From Thiocystis violascens (lineage in GTDB: Bacteria; Pseudomonadota; Gammaproteobacteria; Chromatiales; Chromatiaceae): a stretch of 33,072 nt of DNA. Shown one piece after another: positions 25,870 through 33,072 of the stretch. The notes beneath the pieces were generated by a model, which was not told the DNA's origin, did no database searches, and was given only the letters and a program-made list of their open reading frames with translations. The translations under genes were made by a program, and so were the position numbers. Numbering within the stretch: the first letter of the stretch is position 1; the number at the start of each line of letters is the position of its first letter. The DNA lies in contig DYNM01000029.1 in the NCBI GenBank assembly GCA_020721065.1, positions 1 through 33,072 on the forward strand, read 5' to 3'.

Positions 25870-25962
25870 AAAACACTCTCCTAATACAGTTGAGAATGAC
25901 AACATAAATGCTTGCATTCTCCCAGTGACGACATACAAACCAATTGGCTTGATTTGTTGTTG

Positions 25963-25984
25963 CGTGGTTAAAATAGCAACCACG
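25963..25984 (-). promoter_or_regulatory. Short inverted repeat upstream of the PEP-CTERM/protease operon
   Basis: CGTGGTT (25963-25969) and AACCACG (25978-25984) form a perfect 7-bp inverted repeat with 8 bases between, about 95 bases before the operon start. This could be an operator, but no regulator is identified and chance is not excluded. Confidence 0.25.
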
Positions 25985-26065
25985 TTCAAACAAAAAGCAA
26001 AAACAAGACCATTTCTTAACTCCTTCAAATGGTTCACATAAACTGAATAACCGATGCGCTGGTGT

Positions 26066-26097
26066 AAAAAAAGCTGACGCGATAAGGCGGTCAGCTT
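26066..26097 (-). terminator. Intrinsic terminator of the diguanylate cyclase gene
   Basis: Read on the minus strand, AAGCTGAC (from 26097) pairs with GTCAGCTT (to 26071) and is followed by a T run (complement of 26066-26072). It lies 28 bases after the stop of the gene at 26125-27399. Confidence 0.82.
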
Positions 26098-26124
26098 GAA
26101 TCAATCAGTAATAAAAATAAACGG

Positions 26125-27399
26125 TTAATGACGAATCACGCGATTACGTCCGTCGGCTTTGGCTTGATAGACCGCGCTGTCGGCAACGCCAATCATCTGT
26201 ATCAACGATCCTTCTAGCTCCGTCGTGAAACCAACGCTGGCAGTGATCGGAACTAATTGTTGTCCCGCATAAAATTCAATGTGTTCAATCGCAGCGCGTA
26301 CCCGTTCAAACACCCATTTCGCGTCATCTTCTTGCTTGAGCACCACCACGCAAAAAAATTCCTCGCCGCCATAACGCCCCACGATGTCGGAAGAGCGCAG
26401 TGTTTTACACAACGCATTGGCGATCACCTTGAGCACTTCATCGCCCACCAGATGCCCAAAGGTGTCGTTCACGCGCTTGAAGTGATCGACGTCAATCATG
26501 CCCAGCGCAATCCGAAAATGACCGCGCCGCGCATTGGCGTATAGCGTTTCACTCATTTCTAGCGCGTGACGGCGATTAAAAATGCCAGTTAAAAAATCAC
26601 GGGTGGCGGCATCACGCAAACGCCGTACATATTCAATCATATTCGTGTTTTGCGTGACGCGACAAAAGAATTCTTCCGCTTGAAATGGTTTGGCAATGAA
26701 ATCATTTGCGCCAGTTTTTAATAATAACGCTGGTAAATTCGGGCGCGACGCATCTGACATGCCAATAATTGCTAAATCTTCGCGGCGATGCTGTTGTCGG
26801 ATGATTTCAATCAATTCCAAACCATTCATCCCCGGCATATTCACGTCGGTAATAATCAGGCTGATATTCGGGTTGAGATCAAGCAGTTCCAGTGCTTCTA
26901 GCCCGTTATTAGCGATCAAGGTTTGATACCGATAACTTTCCAATAAACTTTGCAAATACGCTCGAAAACTGCGCGAATCGTCCACCACCAGTACCTTTAC
27001 TTGGCGGTTGTGCCACAGACGGCTGATGGTTTGCGCAACTTGTTCAACTTCGTTGCGATTGTGTTTAATGAAATAGTCGACCACTTGCCGCGCCAGCATT
27101 TGTTCACGGCGAGCAAAATCCATTGATCCGGTTAATACCACCACCGGTATGCCGTAGTGCCGCACCAGATCAACGATTTCGCCATTGGGTGCGTCGGGCA
27201 AATGCAGGTCAAGGACGGCGGCAAAAAAACGGCTGGCATGATCTGCCAGTTCCTGCTGCGCTGCGGCAAATGTGGCGGCTTCCACCGTTTTGATGCCGTG
27301 TACATCATCAAGGTAAGCCGTTAGCAAGCTGCGCATCGCTCGGCTGTCTTCAACAATCAATACTGTGCCAATTTCATTATTGTTATCAAATGTTTGCAT
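26125..27399 (-). CDS. REC-REC-GGDEF response regulator (diguanylate cyclase)
   Basis: The 424-residue cytoplasmic protein makes cyclic di-GMP under control of phosphorylation, in a PleD-like order. Two receiver domains come first: REC1 with phosphoacceptor Asp64 and Lys112, and REC2 with Asp185 (ITDVNMPGMNG) and Lys237. The GGDEF domain (about 265-424) has an intact GGEEF active-site motif (344-348) and the inhibitory RxxD site (R335-D338). So it should be catalytic and product-inhibited. No sensor kinase is adjacent. The ATG at 27399 is one base from the end of a miniature-element copy (27401), so the usual ribosome binding region lies inside the element and no good Shine-Dalgarno is seen. 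A terminator follows at 26066-26097. Confidence 0.93.
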   Translation of the reverse strand: MQTFDNNNEIGTVLIVEDSRAMRSLLTAYLDDVHGIKTVEAATFAAAQQELADHASRFFAAVLDLHLPDAPNGEIVDLVRHYGIPVVVLTGSMDFARREQMLARQVVDYFIKHNRNEVEQVAQTISRLWHNRQVKVLVVDDSRSFRAYLQSLLESYRYQTLIANNGLEALELLDLNPNISLIITDVNMPGMNGLELIEIIRQQHRREDLAIIGMSDASRPNLPALLLKTGANDFIAKPFQAEEFFCRVTQNTNMIEYVRRLRDAATRDFLTGIFNRRHALEMSETLYANARRGHFRIALGMIDVDHFKRVNDTFGHLVGDEVLKVIANALCKTLRSSDIVGRYGGEEFFCVVVLKQEDDAKWVFERVRAAIEHIEFYAGQQLVPITASVGFTTELEGSLIQMIGVADSAVYQAKADGRNRVIRH

Positions 27400-27400
27400 C

Positions 27401-27492
27401 TAGGAGTTACGCGGTTGTCAGTTGCTAGTTGTCAGTTGCCAGTAACAACGCTGTTTTTTTACTGACAACCGTCAACTGACAACTGATAACGC
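27401..27492. repeat. Miniature-element copy with one recognisable end
   Basis: TAGGAGTTACGCGGTTG (27401-27417) is the left terminal repeat with one change. The interior has alternating GTTGTCAGTTG and CAACTGACAAC motifs that fold into a hairpin, as in copy B. The expected right end near 27517 is not recognisable. The copy occupies most of the gap between the diguanylate cyclase start and glgP. Confidence 0.65.
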
Positions 27493-27513
27493 ATCAAAAT
27501 TAAGGTCTTCAAG

Positions 27514-27541
27514 CAGCGCCAGAAGGTGAATTCCGGCGCTG
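27514..27541. other. Hairpin after glgP
   Basis: CAGCGCC (27514-27520) pairs with GGCGCTG (27535-27541), extended by GAA/TTC inside after one mismatch. It lies about 20 bases past the glgP stop on the minus strand. No T run follows directly, so termination here is possible but unproven. Confidence 0.45.
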
Positions 27542-27562
27542 TTGATCGAGTTAAATCACGAC

Positions 27563-30073
27563 TCAGGCGTTCGTTTGTGGCGGCACTGCGTCAAGATGCC
27601 AGATGTCGCGGCTGTATTCCGCAATCGTGCGATCTGAGGAGAAATGCCCGCTGCGAGCCGTGTTCAAAATGCTCATCCGCAGCCAGCGTTCCCGATCCCG
27701 ATATGCCAGCGCCGCCTGTTCCTGCACGTCGATATAGCTGCGGAAATCCGCCGCCGTCATCCATGGATCGTGCGGGTTGCGAATCGCAAAGATCACTTGA
27801 TCGAACGCGCCACCCGCAAACTGATTGAAATGCCCAGATTCCAACAGGTTCATCACTTCCAACAGCGCCGGATCGCTGGCGATGATGCCGTTGGGATCGT
27901 AATGATGCCGCCGCGCTTCCACGCCCGCTGCCGTCATCCCAAACAGGAAGAAGTTTTCATCACCCACCTGCTCGCGGATTTCGATGTTCGCGCCGTCCAA
28001 GGTGCCAATCGTGATCGCGCCGTTCATCATAAATTTCATGTTGCCGGTGCCAGACGCTTCCTTGCCAGCGGTCGAAATTTGCTCGGACAAATCCGTGCCG
28101 GGCGCAATCACCTCCATCAGCGATACGCGATAATCCGGCATAAACGCCATCCGCAGCAGCCCAGCGGTATCGGGATCGCCGTTGATGGTGCGAGCGACGT
28201 GGTTAATCAGCTTGATGATCTGTTTCGCCATCATGTAGCCGGGCGCTGCCTTGCCGCCGATGAGCACGCAGCGCGGCGTCCAATTGCGCGTGTCGCCGCG
28301 TTTGATGCGGTTATACAAATGGATAACGTGCAACACGTTGAGGAGCTGGCGCTTGTACTCGTGAATGCGCTTGACCTGCACATCAAAGATCGCATCCAGC
28401 GGAAACTCGACCCGACACAGTTGCGACACCTGCTCAACCAGCCGCTGTTTATTCTCCTGTTTGATCGCGTGCCAACGGGCGCGGAACGCCGGATCAGCAG
28501 CGAACGGCTCCAACTGTTTGAGCTGGCTGAGATCGCGCACCCAACCATCGCCAATCGTCTCGTTGAGCAGCTCGCGCAGCCCCGGGTTGCACATCGCCAA
28601 CCAGCGCCGCTGCGTGACGCCGTTGGTTTTATTGTTGAATTTGCGCGGCCACAACTCGTTGAAATCGCGGAACAAACCATCAATCAACAGTTCCGAATGC
28701 AGCGCCGCTACGCCATTGACCGAGAAGCTGCCAACAATCGCCAGATACGCCATCCGCACCTGCGGGTCATAACCTTCCTCAATCAACGACATGCGCCGTT
28801 GCCGATCCACATCACCGGGCCAGCGGCTGGCGACTTCGGCGAGAAAACGCGCATTGATTTCAAAAATGATTTCCAAAATGCGCGGCAGCAATTGTCGGAA
28901 CAGCCGCACCGGCCAACGTTCCAACGCTTCTGGCAGCAACGTGTGATTGGTGTACGCCATCGTTTGGCGCACGATCAGCCACGCTGCATCCCATTCCAAA
29001 CCGTGCTCATCCATCAATTGCCGCATCAATTCCGCAACTGAAACAGCAGGATGAGTATCGTTGAGCTGAAAACAGTTGCGCTCGGCAAAGCGGGTGAAAT
29101 CCTCGCCGTGCCGCCGCATCCAATCGCGCAACACGTCTTTGATGCTGGCGCTGGCGAGAAAGAACTGTTGGCGCAGCCGCAATTCTTTGCCACATTCGCT
29201 GGCGTCGTTGGGATACAACACCATCGTGATGTGTTCAGCGGCATTTTTTTGCGCCACCGATTCGGGATAGCTGCCGGCGTTGAATTCATCAAGATTGAAT
29301 TCATCCGTCGCTGCCGCTTTCCACAGCCGCAAGGTGTTGACGGTGTCGTTGCGATACCCGGGGACGGGCACGTCATAGGGCACGGCGAGCACGTCGCTGG
29401 TCTCAACCCAACGGACGCTTTTGCGCCCAAAGCGGTCGGTGCTGGCTTCGGTGCGCCCACCAAACGGAATGCGCTGCGTAAATTCGGGGCGCTCCAATTC
29501 CCACGGATTGCCGTCGCGCAGCCAGTGATCTGGCTCCTCGTGTTGTTCGCCGCCTTCAATCACTTGGCGAAACATGCCGTATTCATAACGCAGCCCGTAG
29601 CCGCGCACGGGCAACTGCAAGCTGGCGCAGGAATCGAGAAAACACGCGGCCAAACGTCCCAAACCGCCGTTACCCAAACCAGCGTCGGGTTCGTTGTCCT
29701 GAATTTCCTCCAGCGCCAGCCCCATGTCATACAAGCCCTGCGCGACGGCATCGTTGAGGCCGAGATTGAGCATCGCGTTGGACAGCGCCCGCCCCATCAA
29801 AAACTCCAGCGAGAGGTAATAGGTGCGCTTGCAATCGGTCTCGTCATACGCATTGCGCGTGTTTTTCCAGCGTTCCACCAGCCGATCACGCAGCGTGATC
29901 GACAGCGCCTTGTAGGCGTAATAAATGGTTTGATCGTCGCAAGTGCGCCCCAGCGTGTGGGCGTAATAGCGCCGAAAATCATCTGCCATGCCATCGGCAT
30001 CCAGCGATAACGGCGGCAAATCAAAGCAGTTCGCGTTGGGGTGATTTTTAATCAGGTCATTCAAAGGGGACAT
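27563..30073 (-). CDS. glgP: Glycogen/alpha-glucan phosphorylase
   Basis: This enzyme releases glucose 1-phosphate from glycogen or maltodextrin by phosphorolysis. The 836-residue protein has the family length and blocks: YYLSLEFLMGRAL near the N terminus, GNGGLGRLAACFLDS, the active-site region with INGVAALHSELL-type residues, the YKRQLLNVLH block, and the pyridoxal phosphate lysine at K680 in GTGNMKFMMNGA, the same number as in the mammalian enzyme. The ATG at 30073 gives a typical start. No other glycogen gene is in the window. The upstream gap (30074-30286) is shared with the divergent SET gene; it contains GCGCAACTGCG near 30170, possibly a decayed miniature-element end. Confidence 0.96.
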   Translation of the reverse strand: MSPLNDLIKNHPNANCFDLPPLSLDADGMADDFRRYYAHTLGRTCDDQTIYYAYKALSITLRDRLVERWKNTRNAYDETDCKRTYYLSLEFLMGRALSNAMLNLGLNDAVAQGLYDMGLALEEIQDNEPDAGLGNGGLGRLAACFLDSCASLQLPVRGYGLRYEYGMFRQVIEGGEQHEEPDHWLRDGNPWELERPEFTQRIPFGGRTEASTDRFGRKSVRWVETSDVLAVPYDVPVPGYRNDTVNTLRLWKAAATDEFNLDEFNAGSYPESVAQKNAAEHITMVLYPNDASECGKELRLRQQFFLASASIKDVLRDWMRRHGEDFTRFAERNCFQLNDTHPAVSVAELMRQLMDEHGLEWDAAWLIVRQTMAYTNHTLLPEALERWPVRLFRQLLPRILEIIFEINARFLAEVASRWPGDVDRQRRMSLIEEGYDPQVRMAYLAIVGSFSVNGVAALHSELLIDGLFRDFNELWPRKFNNKTNGVTQRRWLAMCNPGLRELLNETIGDGWVRDLSQLKQLEPFAADPAFRARWHAIKQENKQRLVEQVSQLCRVEFPLDAIFDVQVKRIHEYKRQLLNVLHVIHLYNRIKRGDTRNWTPRCVLIGGKAAPGYMMAKQIIKLINHVARTINGDPDTAGLLRMAFMPDYRVSLMEVIAPGTDLSEQISTAGKEASGTGNMKFMMNGAITIGTLDGANIEIREQVGDENFFLFGMTAAGVEARRHHYDPNGIIASDPALLEVMNLLESGHFNQFAGGAFDQVIFAIRNPHDPWMTAADFRSYIDVQEQAALAYRDRERWLRMSILNTARSGHFSSDRTIAEYSRDIWHLDAVPPQTNA

Positions 30074-30286
30074 GCGGTGTGAGTTCCTAAGTGGTAACAG
30101 TCAAGTGAGAAGAAGGTGATTATAGTAGCCATTGCTGATACAGGGTGCGAATCGGTCAGCTCGTTTGCGCAACTGCGGCTTGCATATCCGCTAAAGAACA
30201 AACTCCTAATAAATAATGCAGCAACGTATTCAGATTCTAGCGAATAAAAATCACATTTCATTTTAACAGTATTGAGTCAAACAGCA

Positions 30287-30622
30287 ATGAATCAACGACG
30301 CGCTTCTGATCCGCTGCGGCATCATCTCAGTGTTGCGCCGTCGCCCATTCACGGTCGGGGTTGTTTTGCGCGGAATAGAATTGCTGCTGGCGCATTGATT
30401 GGCACCTTTACTGGCACGGAAGTGGATGAAGATGGGGAGCATGTGCTCTGGTTTTATGATGCAGAAGCTCAAACCTTACAACGGCGGCGCGGTGATAATC
30501 TATTGCGCTGGCTCAATCACAGCGACCAACCGAATGCAGTATTTTATGGATTTGATTTATACGCCAGACAATTGATTAACGCTGGCGTTGAAATTACCAT
30601 TGATTACAGCGCCGCACCTTAA
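30287..30622 (+). CDS. Small SET-domain protein (putative lysine methyltransferase)
   Basis: The 111-residue protein is a minimal SET domain. It has the first block with HGRGCFARNRI (22-32), the SAM and active-site block RWLNHSDQPNA (74-84) and the EITIDY block (102-107) with the catalytic-type tyrosine. It lacks a post-SET cysteine cluster. SET proteins transfer methyl groups from SAM to protein lysines; in bacteria targets are mostly unknown. The ATG at 30287 is chosen over a TTG at 30272. It lies 29 bases before a hypothetical gene on the same strand, so the two probably form a unit. It is divergent from glgP. Confidence 0.82.
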   Translation: MNQRRASDPLRHHLSVAPSPIHGRGCFARNRIAAGALIGTFTGTEVDEDGEHVLWFYDAEAQTLQRRRGDNLLRWLNHSDQPNAVFYGFDLYARQLINAGVEITIDYSAAP

Positions 30623-30651
30623 ACCTGTTTTTTATCATTGGAGTGTTATTG

Positions 30652-31005
30652 ATGCAAAACCGTCCTCTCATTCACACCGCCATGCCCAAACGTCGCTATC
30701 GGGTGGGGCGTTATTTTGCGACGTTATTGGGTGACATTGAAAGTAGCGACGAACATTGCTATCACTACATTTTAGCGTTTGTATTGGAAGGACAAAGCGA
30801 TCCAGTTGTTTACGTTTGCGCGGAAGTCACGCCACCGCAGCAACAAGCAAATGGCGCATATCAATTGCGGGTGATTACAGAAAAGAGAGCAGAAGTCGTC
30901 AACATTGCAGATCGCTGGGGTGATTTAGAGATATTCGCAACGCAGGCGCTCAATGTGGGAATGCAATTATTACGCTTGCGACAAGCATTGATTGAGCGGT
31001 TGTAA
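30652..31005 (+). CDS. Hypothetical protein cotranscribed with the SET protein
   Basis: I do not recognise this 117-residue protein. It has no signal peptide or membrane helix. It begins with basic residues (PKRRYRVGR), then a beta-rich core with VVYVCAEVTP and YQLRVITEKRAEVV, and ends in a helix (LNVGMQLLRLRQALIERL). GGAG eight bases before the ATG at 30652 supports that start; a GTG at 30643 is in frame too. Its position 29 bases after the SET gene suggests a shared transcript, and it might be a partner or substrate, but nothing in the sequence proves it. Confidence 0.65.
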   Translation: MQNRPLIHTAMPKRRYRVGRYFATLLGDIESSDEHCYHYILAFVLEGQSDPVVYVCAEVTPPQQQANGAYQLRVITEKRAEVVNIADRWGDLEIFATQALNVGMQLLRLRQALIERL

Positions 31006-31021
31006 GCGCGTATTGCAGTGA

Positions 31022-31054
31022 CGGAAACGCTGGCGCAACCGGTCAGCGTTTCCG
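31022..31054. other. Palindrome between convergent genes
   Basis: CGGAAACGCTG (31022-31032) pairs perfectly with CAGCGTTTCCG (31044-31054). The hairpin lies between the hypothetical gene (ends 31005) and the last Rpn tail copy, and overlaps the latter's stop codon. There is no T run on either side, so it could be a weak terminator or a REP-like palindrome. Confidence 0.5.
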
Positions 31055-31522
31055 CCGGTTTATTGATAACTCTGACTGCTGCGCAACGTGCGCTGCCTGC
31101 TGTAAAAAATCCGCACCATCACCGCAATCAATTAACCATTCGCCAATTACTGCCAATGATTCAGGATCATTCACAACCGCAAGCAATGGTTGCAATTGTG
31201 CAGCAATTAGCGCACCAAAGCGGCGGCGGGTTTGCCGTAATAACAAAGCACGCTCGGCATCTAATCCTTCCCGTTTTCCTTCTTGTCTTCCCTCCTGTCG
31301 CCCACGCTGCAAGCCTTGTTGCTCCCATTGTTGGGTCCATTCTTTTACTCGTTCACTCAACATGGCGCGTACCTCGCTCAATTCGTGCATGATTGGTAAT
31401 TCAATACCGGGTAAACGCGCTGGTAATAACACCAGCCGTAGAAATTCAGTGAAGGCATGATGTAATGCTTCATTGCCCGGCGTATTCAGCCAATGATTTA
31501 ATTGGCTCAATACATCCATCAT
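31043..31522 (-). CDS. Free-standing Rpn C-terminal tail, copy 3
   Basis: The 159-residue protein begins at an ATGATG with MMDVLSQLNHW and repeats the C-terminal third of the full-length Rpn protein (from its Met191), lacking the nuclease domain entirely. The linker has three four-residue units (RQEG RQEG KREG). Its last 26 residues (from CGDGADF on) differ from those of copies 1 and 2, so it may keep the end of an older gene. The start follows the stop of copy 2 by 4 bases, so translation may be by reinitiation; no good Shine-Dalgarno is seen. In E. coli, the separately made Rpn tail (RpnS) is an antitoxin of RpnL; by analogy this could be one. A decaying duplicate is the alternative. Confidence 0.65.
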   Translation of the reverse strand: MMDVLSQLNHWLNTPGNEALHHAFTEFLRLVLLPARLPGIELPIMHELSEVRAMLSERVKEWTQQWEQQGLQRGRQEGRQEGKREGLDAERALLLRQTRRRFGALIAAQLQPLLAVVNDPESLAVIGEWLIDCGDGADFLQQAAHVAQQSELSINRRKR

Positions 31523-31526
31523 TGCT

Positions 31527-32000
31527 TTAGTTAGTCGGCGTTTGTTTTACAAACTGTTCAACCTGTTGCAATAACTCCTCACCGGTATTGTAATCAATCA
31601 ACCACTCGCCAATTACTGCCAATGATTCAGGATCATTCACAACCGCAAGCAATGGTTGCAATTGCGCAGCAATTAACGCACCAAAGCGGCGGCGAGTTTG
31701 CCGCAATAACAAAACACGCTCGGCATCTAATCCTTCTCGTTTTCCTTCTTGTCTTCCTTCTCGTATTCCCTCCTGTCGCCCACGCTGCAAGCCTTGTTGC
31801 TCCCATTGTTGGTTCCATTCTTTTACTCGTTCACTCAACATGGCGCGTACCTCGCTCAATTCGTGCATGATTGGTAATTCAATACCGGGTAAACGCGCTG
31901 GTAATAACACCAGCCGTAGAAATTCAGTGAAGGCATGATGTAATGCTTCATTGCCCGGCGTATTCAGCCAATGATTTAATTGGCTCAATACATCCATCAT
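31527..32000 (-). CDS. Free-standing Rpn C-terminal tail, copy 2
   Basis: The 157-residue protein is a nearly identical copy of residues 191-335 of the full-length Rpn protein, with the same ending (EQFVKQTPTN) but four four-residue units in the linker (RQEG IREG RQEG KREG) against one in the full-length gene. That explains its 12 extra residues. There is no nuclease domain. Its ATG lies 4 bases after the stop of the full-length gene, so stop-restart coupling is likely. DNA identity with copies 1 and 3 is very high through most of the unit, showing recent tandem duplication. It may act as an extra tail antitoxin; that is inferred. Confidence 0.68.
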   Translation of the reverse strand: MMDVLSQLNHWLNTPGNEALHHAFTEFLRLVLLPARLPGIELPIMHELSEVRAMLSERVKEWNQQWEQQGLQRGRQEGIREGRQEGKREGLDAERVLLLRQTRRRFGALIAAQLQPLLAVVNDPESLAVIGEWLIDYNTGEELLQQVEQFVKQTPTN

Positions 32001-32004
32001 TGCT

Positions 32005-32442
32005 TTAGTTAGTCGGCGTTTGTTTTACAAACTGTTCAACCTGTTGCAATAACTCCTCACCGGTATTGCAATCAATCAACCACTCGCCAATCAATGCTAA
32101 TTGCTCAGAATCATCAATGATAGCGATGGATAGTTCAAATTGCGCTACAATCGCAGCTCCAAAGCGACGTTTTGCTTGTCTAGCTAATAAAAAACGCTCG
32201 GCATTTAATCCTTCTTGTCGCCCACGCTGCAAGCCTTGTTGCTCCCATTGTTGGGTCCATTCTTTTACTCGTTCACTCAACATGGCGCGTACCTCGCTCA
32301 ATTCGTGCATGATTGGTAATTCAATACCGGGTAAACGCGCTGGTAATAACACCAGCCGTAGAAATTCAGTGAAGGCATGATGTAATGCTTCATTGCCCGG
32401 CGTATTCAGCCAATGATTTAATTGGCTCAATACATCCATCAT
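32005..32442 (-). CDS. Candidate internal start giving a separate Rpn tail (RpnS-like)
   Basis: Inside the full-length gene, ATGATG at residue 191 is preceded by GGAAG (CTGCGGAAGCAATGATG), five bases before the second ATG. This could direct internal translation of a 145-residue tail. The downstream copies begin at exactly this codon, which marks it as a real boundary. Internal translation is known for E. coli Rpn genes; here it is inferred from sequence only. Confidence 0.45.
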   Translation of the reverse strand: MMDVLSQLNHWLNTPGNEALHHAFTEFLRLVLLPARLPGIELPIMHELSEVRAMLSERVKEWTQQWEQQGLQRGRQEGLNAERFLLARQAKRRFGAAIVAQFELSIAIIDDSEQLALIGEWLIDCNTGEELLQQVEQFVKQTPTN

Positions 32443-33012
32443 TGCTTCCGCAGTGCGGCTGCGTTCCAAACGAAATAATGCTGCACTCAAACCACCCAAC
32501 TCCAGCAACTGTGTCTCATCATAATGCTGTTCATCGAGTAAAAAATAGCGCATCTGAGGGCAATACGGTTCTAAACCTTGCACTTGCTCAACCAGCGCAG
32601 CTAAATTCACCGGAGCTGTCCAAGTTTTATTGCCGTTGTAAAGCACAATTGGCAGCACTGGCGGTAATTTTTCATGCTTTTTAATCTGACCTTGCCGAAT
32701 TAAATCCTGATACAGCAAACCGATATAGGTGAAGATGCGCACCGCCATCCAATGATCGACTGAGGATTGAAATTCGAGCAGCAAATAGAGATACAACCAG
32801 CGCGGCGGAGCGGCTGGAGAGTGCCAGCGCACCCGCCAAATCAAATCATTATGGCGCTCGCGCAAATCATCCGTAATTTGATTGGTGTTGACTTTTTCCA
32901 AAGTCGTAAAATCCAGATGATTCACCCAATCATCAGTAATAAATCCACGCAGCAAATCTTCAACCATTTGCGCATGAGAAAACAGCAATTTATATCCAGA
33001 ATCGTGCTGCAT
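32005..33012 (-). CDS. Rpn family recombination-promoting nuclease / putative transposase
   Basis: The 335-residue protein belongs to the Rpn (PF04754, transposase_31-like) family. The N-terminal PD-(D/E)XK nuclease domain shows Asp56 (RHNDLIW) and Glu80-x-Gln82 (LLLEFQSS), the usual form in this family. A helical middle is followed from Met191 by a C-terminal tail with one RQEG unit at about 280. Rpn nucleases are toxic DNases reported to act in phage defence, held in check by a separately translated tail. The gene starts at ATG 33012, ten bases from a miniature-element end at 33023. It heads a tandem set with two extra tail copies downstream at 4-base spacing. Confidence 0.88.
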   Translation of the reverse strand: MQHDSGYKLLFSHAQMVEDLLRGFITDDWVNHLDFTTLEKVNTNQITDDLRERHNDLIWRVRWHSPAAPPRWLYLYLLLEFQSSVDHWMAVRIFTYIGLLYQDLIRQGQIKKHEKLPPVLPIVLYNGNKTWTAPVNLAALVEQVQGLEPYCPQMRYFLLDEQHYDETQLLELGGLSAALFRLERSRTAEAMMDVLSQLNHWLNTPGNEALHHAFTEFLRLVLLPARLPGIELPIMHELSEVRAMLSERVKEWTQQWEQQGLQRGRQEGLNAERFLLARQAKRRFGAAIVAQFELSIAIIDDSEQLALIGEWLIDCNTGEELLQQVEQFVKQTPTN

Positions 33013-33022
33013 TTTATTAAAC

Positions 33023-33039
33023 TAGGAGTTACGCAGTTG
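33023..33039. repeat. Terminal repeat of another miniature element
   Basis: TAGGAGTTACGCAGTTG is identical to the left end of the 5925-6041 element. The rest would extend past the window. It lies ten bases upstream of the Rpn gene start. Confidence 0.7.
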
Positions 33040-33072
33040 ACCAAAAATAGCTTTAGAATATAGTCGATCCAC

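Larger units (their letters stand above)
31043..32442 (-). repeat. Three tandem copies of a 440-480 bp Rpn tail unit
   Basis: The same landmark (ATTGGCTCAATACATCC) occurs at 31501, 31979 and 32421, giving periods of 478 and 442 bases. Most of the 36-base difference is explained by three extra 12-bp units of the RQEG-type linker. The duplication joint lies at AGCAATGATGG, shared by all copies. Confidence 0.9.

Noticed and set aside
27644..29041. 465-residue open frame antisense to glgP
   Set aside because: It mirrors the codon structure of glgP, which is certain; composition (many His, Arg, Gln) is typical of antisense frames in GC-rich genes.
31043..32442. A CRISPR-like array from the repeated unit
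   Set aside because: The units are 440-480 bp coding duplications with no short repeat-spacer pattern.

Overview
The window looks like a chromosomal segment of a gammaproteobacterium. hemC/hemD, gltB/gltD, glgP and cydD are of proteobacterial type, and the PEP-CTERM, DUF29, DUF2442 and Rpn families with many small palindromic intergenic repeats fit large-genome environmental gammaproteobacteria. I cannot name the genus from this sequence alone. No rRNA, tRNA or CRISPR array was seen.

Layout. (1) 1-181: two abutting copies of a small inverted-repeat element. (2) 210-2291: a small hypothetical gene, then the hemC-hemD heme operon ending in a clear terminator. (3) 2303-4705: an AT-richer single-chain nuclease/adenine methyltransferase, probably acquired. 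(4) 4714-6320, minus strand: a small exported protein, an SDR, and a DUF2442 gene whose 3' end has been cut off by a 117-bp miniature element with 17-bp perfect terminal repeats and a 5-bp target duplication. (5) 6332-12308, minus strand: gltB-gltD glutamate synthase. (6) 12641-13346: an overlapping MNT/HEPN pair. (7) 13386-18610: a surface-protein locus with a frameshifted, truncated DUF1566 paralogue, a 12-G tract inside a promoter-like sequence, a LamG/repeat/CARDB exported protein, a DUF29 gene and a double-DUF1566/repeat/CARDB exported protein. (8) 18746-20545: cydD without cydC. (9) 20837-22417: a bacteriophytochrome photosensory core with no output domain. (10) 22542-25869, minus strand: a two-gene operon of a PEP-CTERM protein with a cohesin-like domain followed by a subtilisin-like protease ending in a dockerin-like double calcium repeat. 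(11) 26125-27399: a REC-REC-GGDEF diguanylate cyclase. (12) 27563-30073: glycogen phosphorylase. (13) 30287-31005: a small SET-domain protein and a hypothetical protein. (14) 31043-33012, minus strand: a full-length Rpn nuclease gene followed by two extra free-standing copies of its C-terminal third.

The housekeeping parts (heme, glutamate, glycogen) are ordinary. The most interesting parts are the proposed cohesin/dockerin surface-protease pair, the Rpn nuclease with tandem detached tail genes that differ in number of a four-residue repeat (suggesting duplicated antitoxin modules), the miniature element that has supplied a new stop codon to a gene, and the possible phase-variable poly-G promoter before an exported protein.
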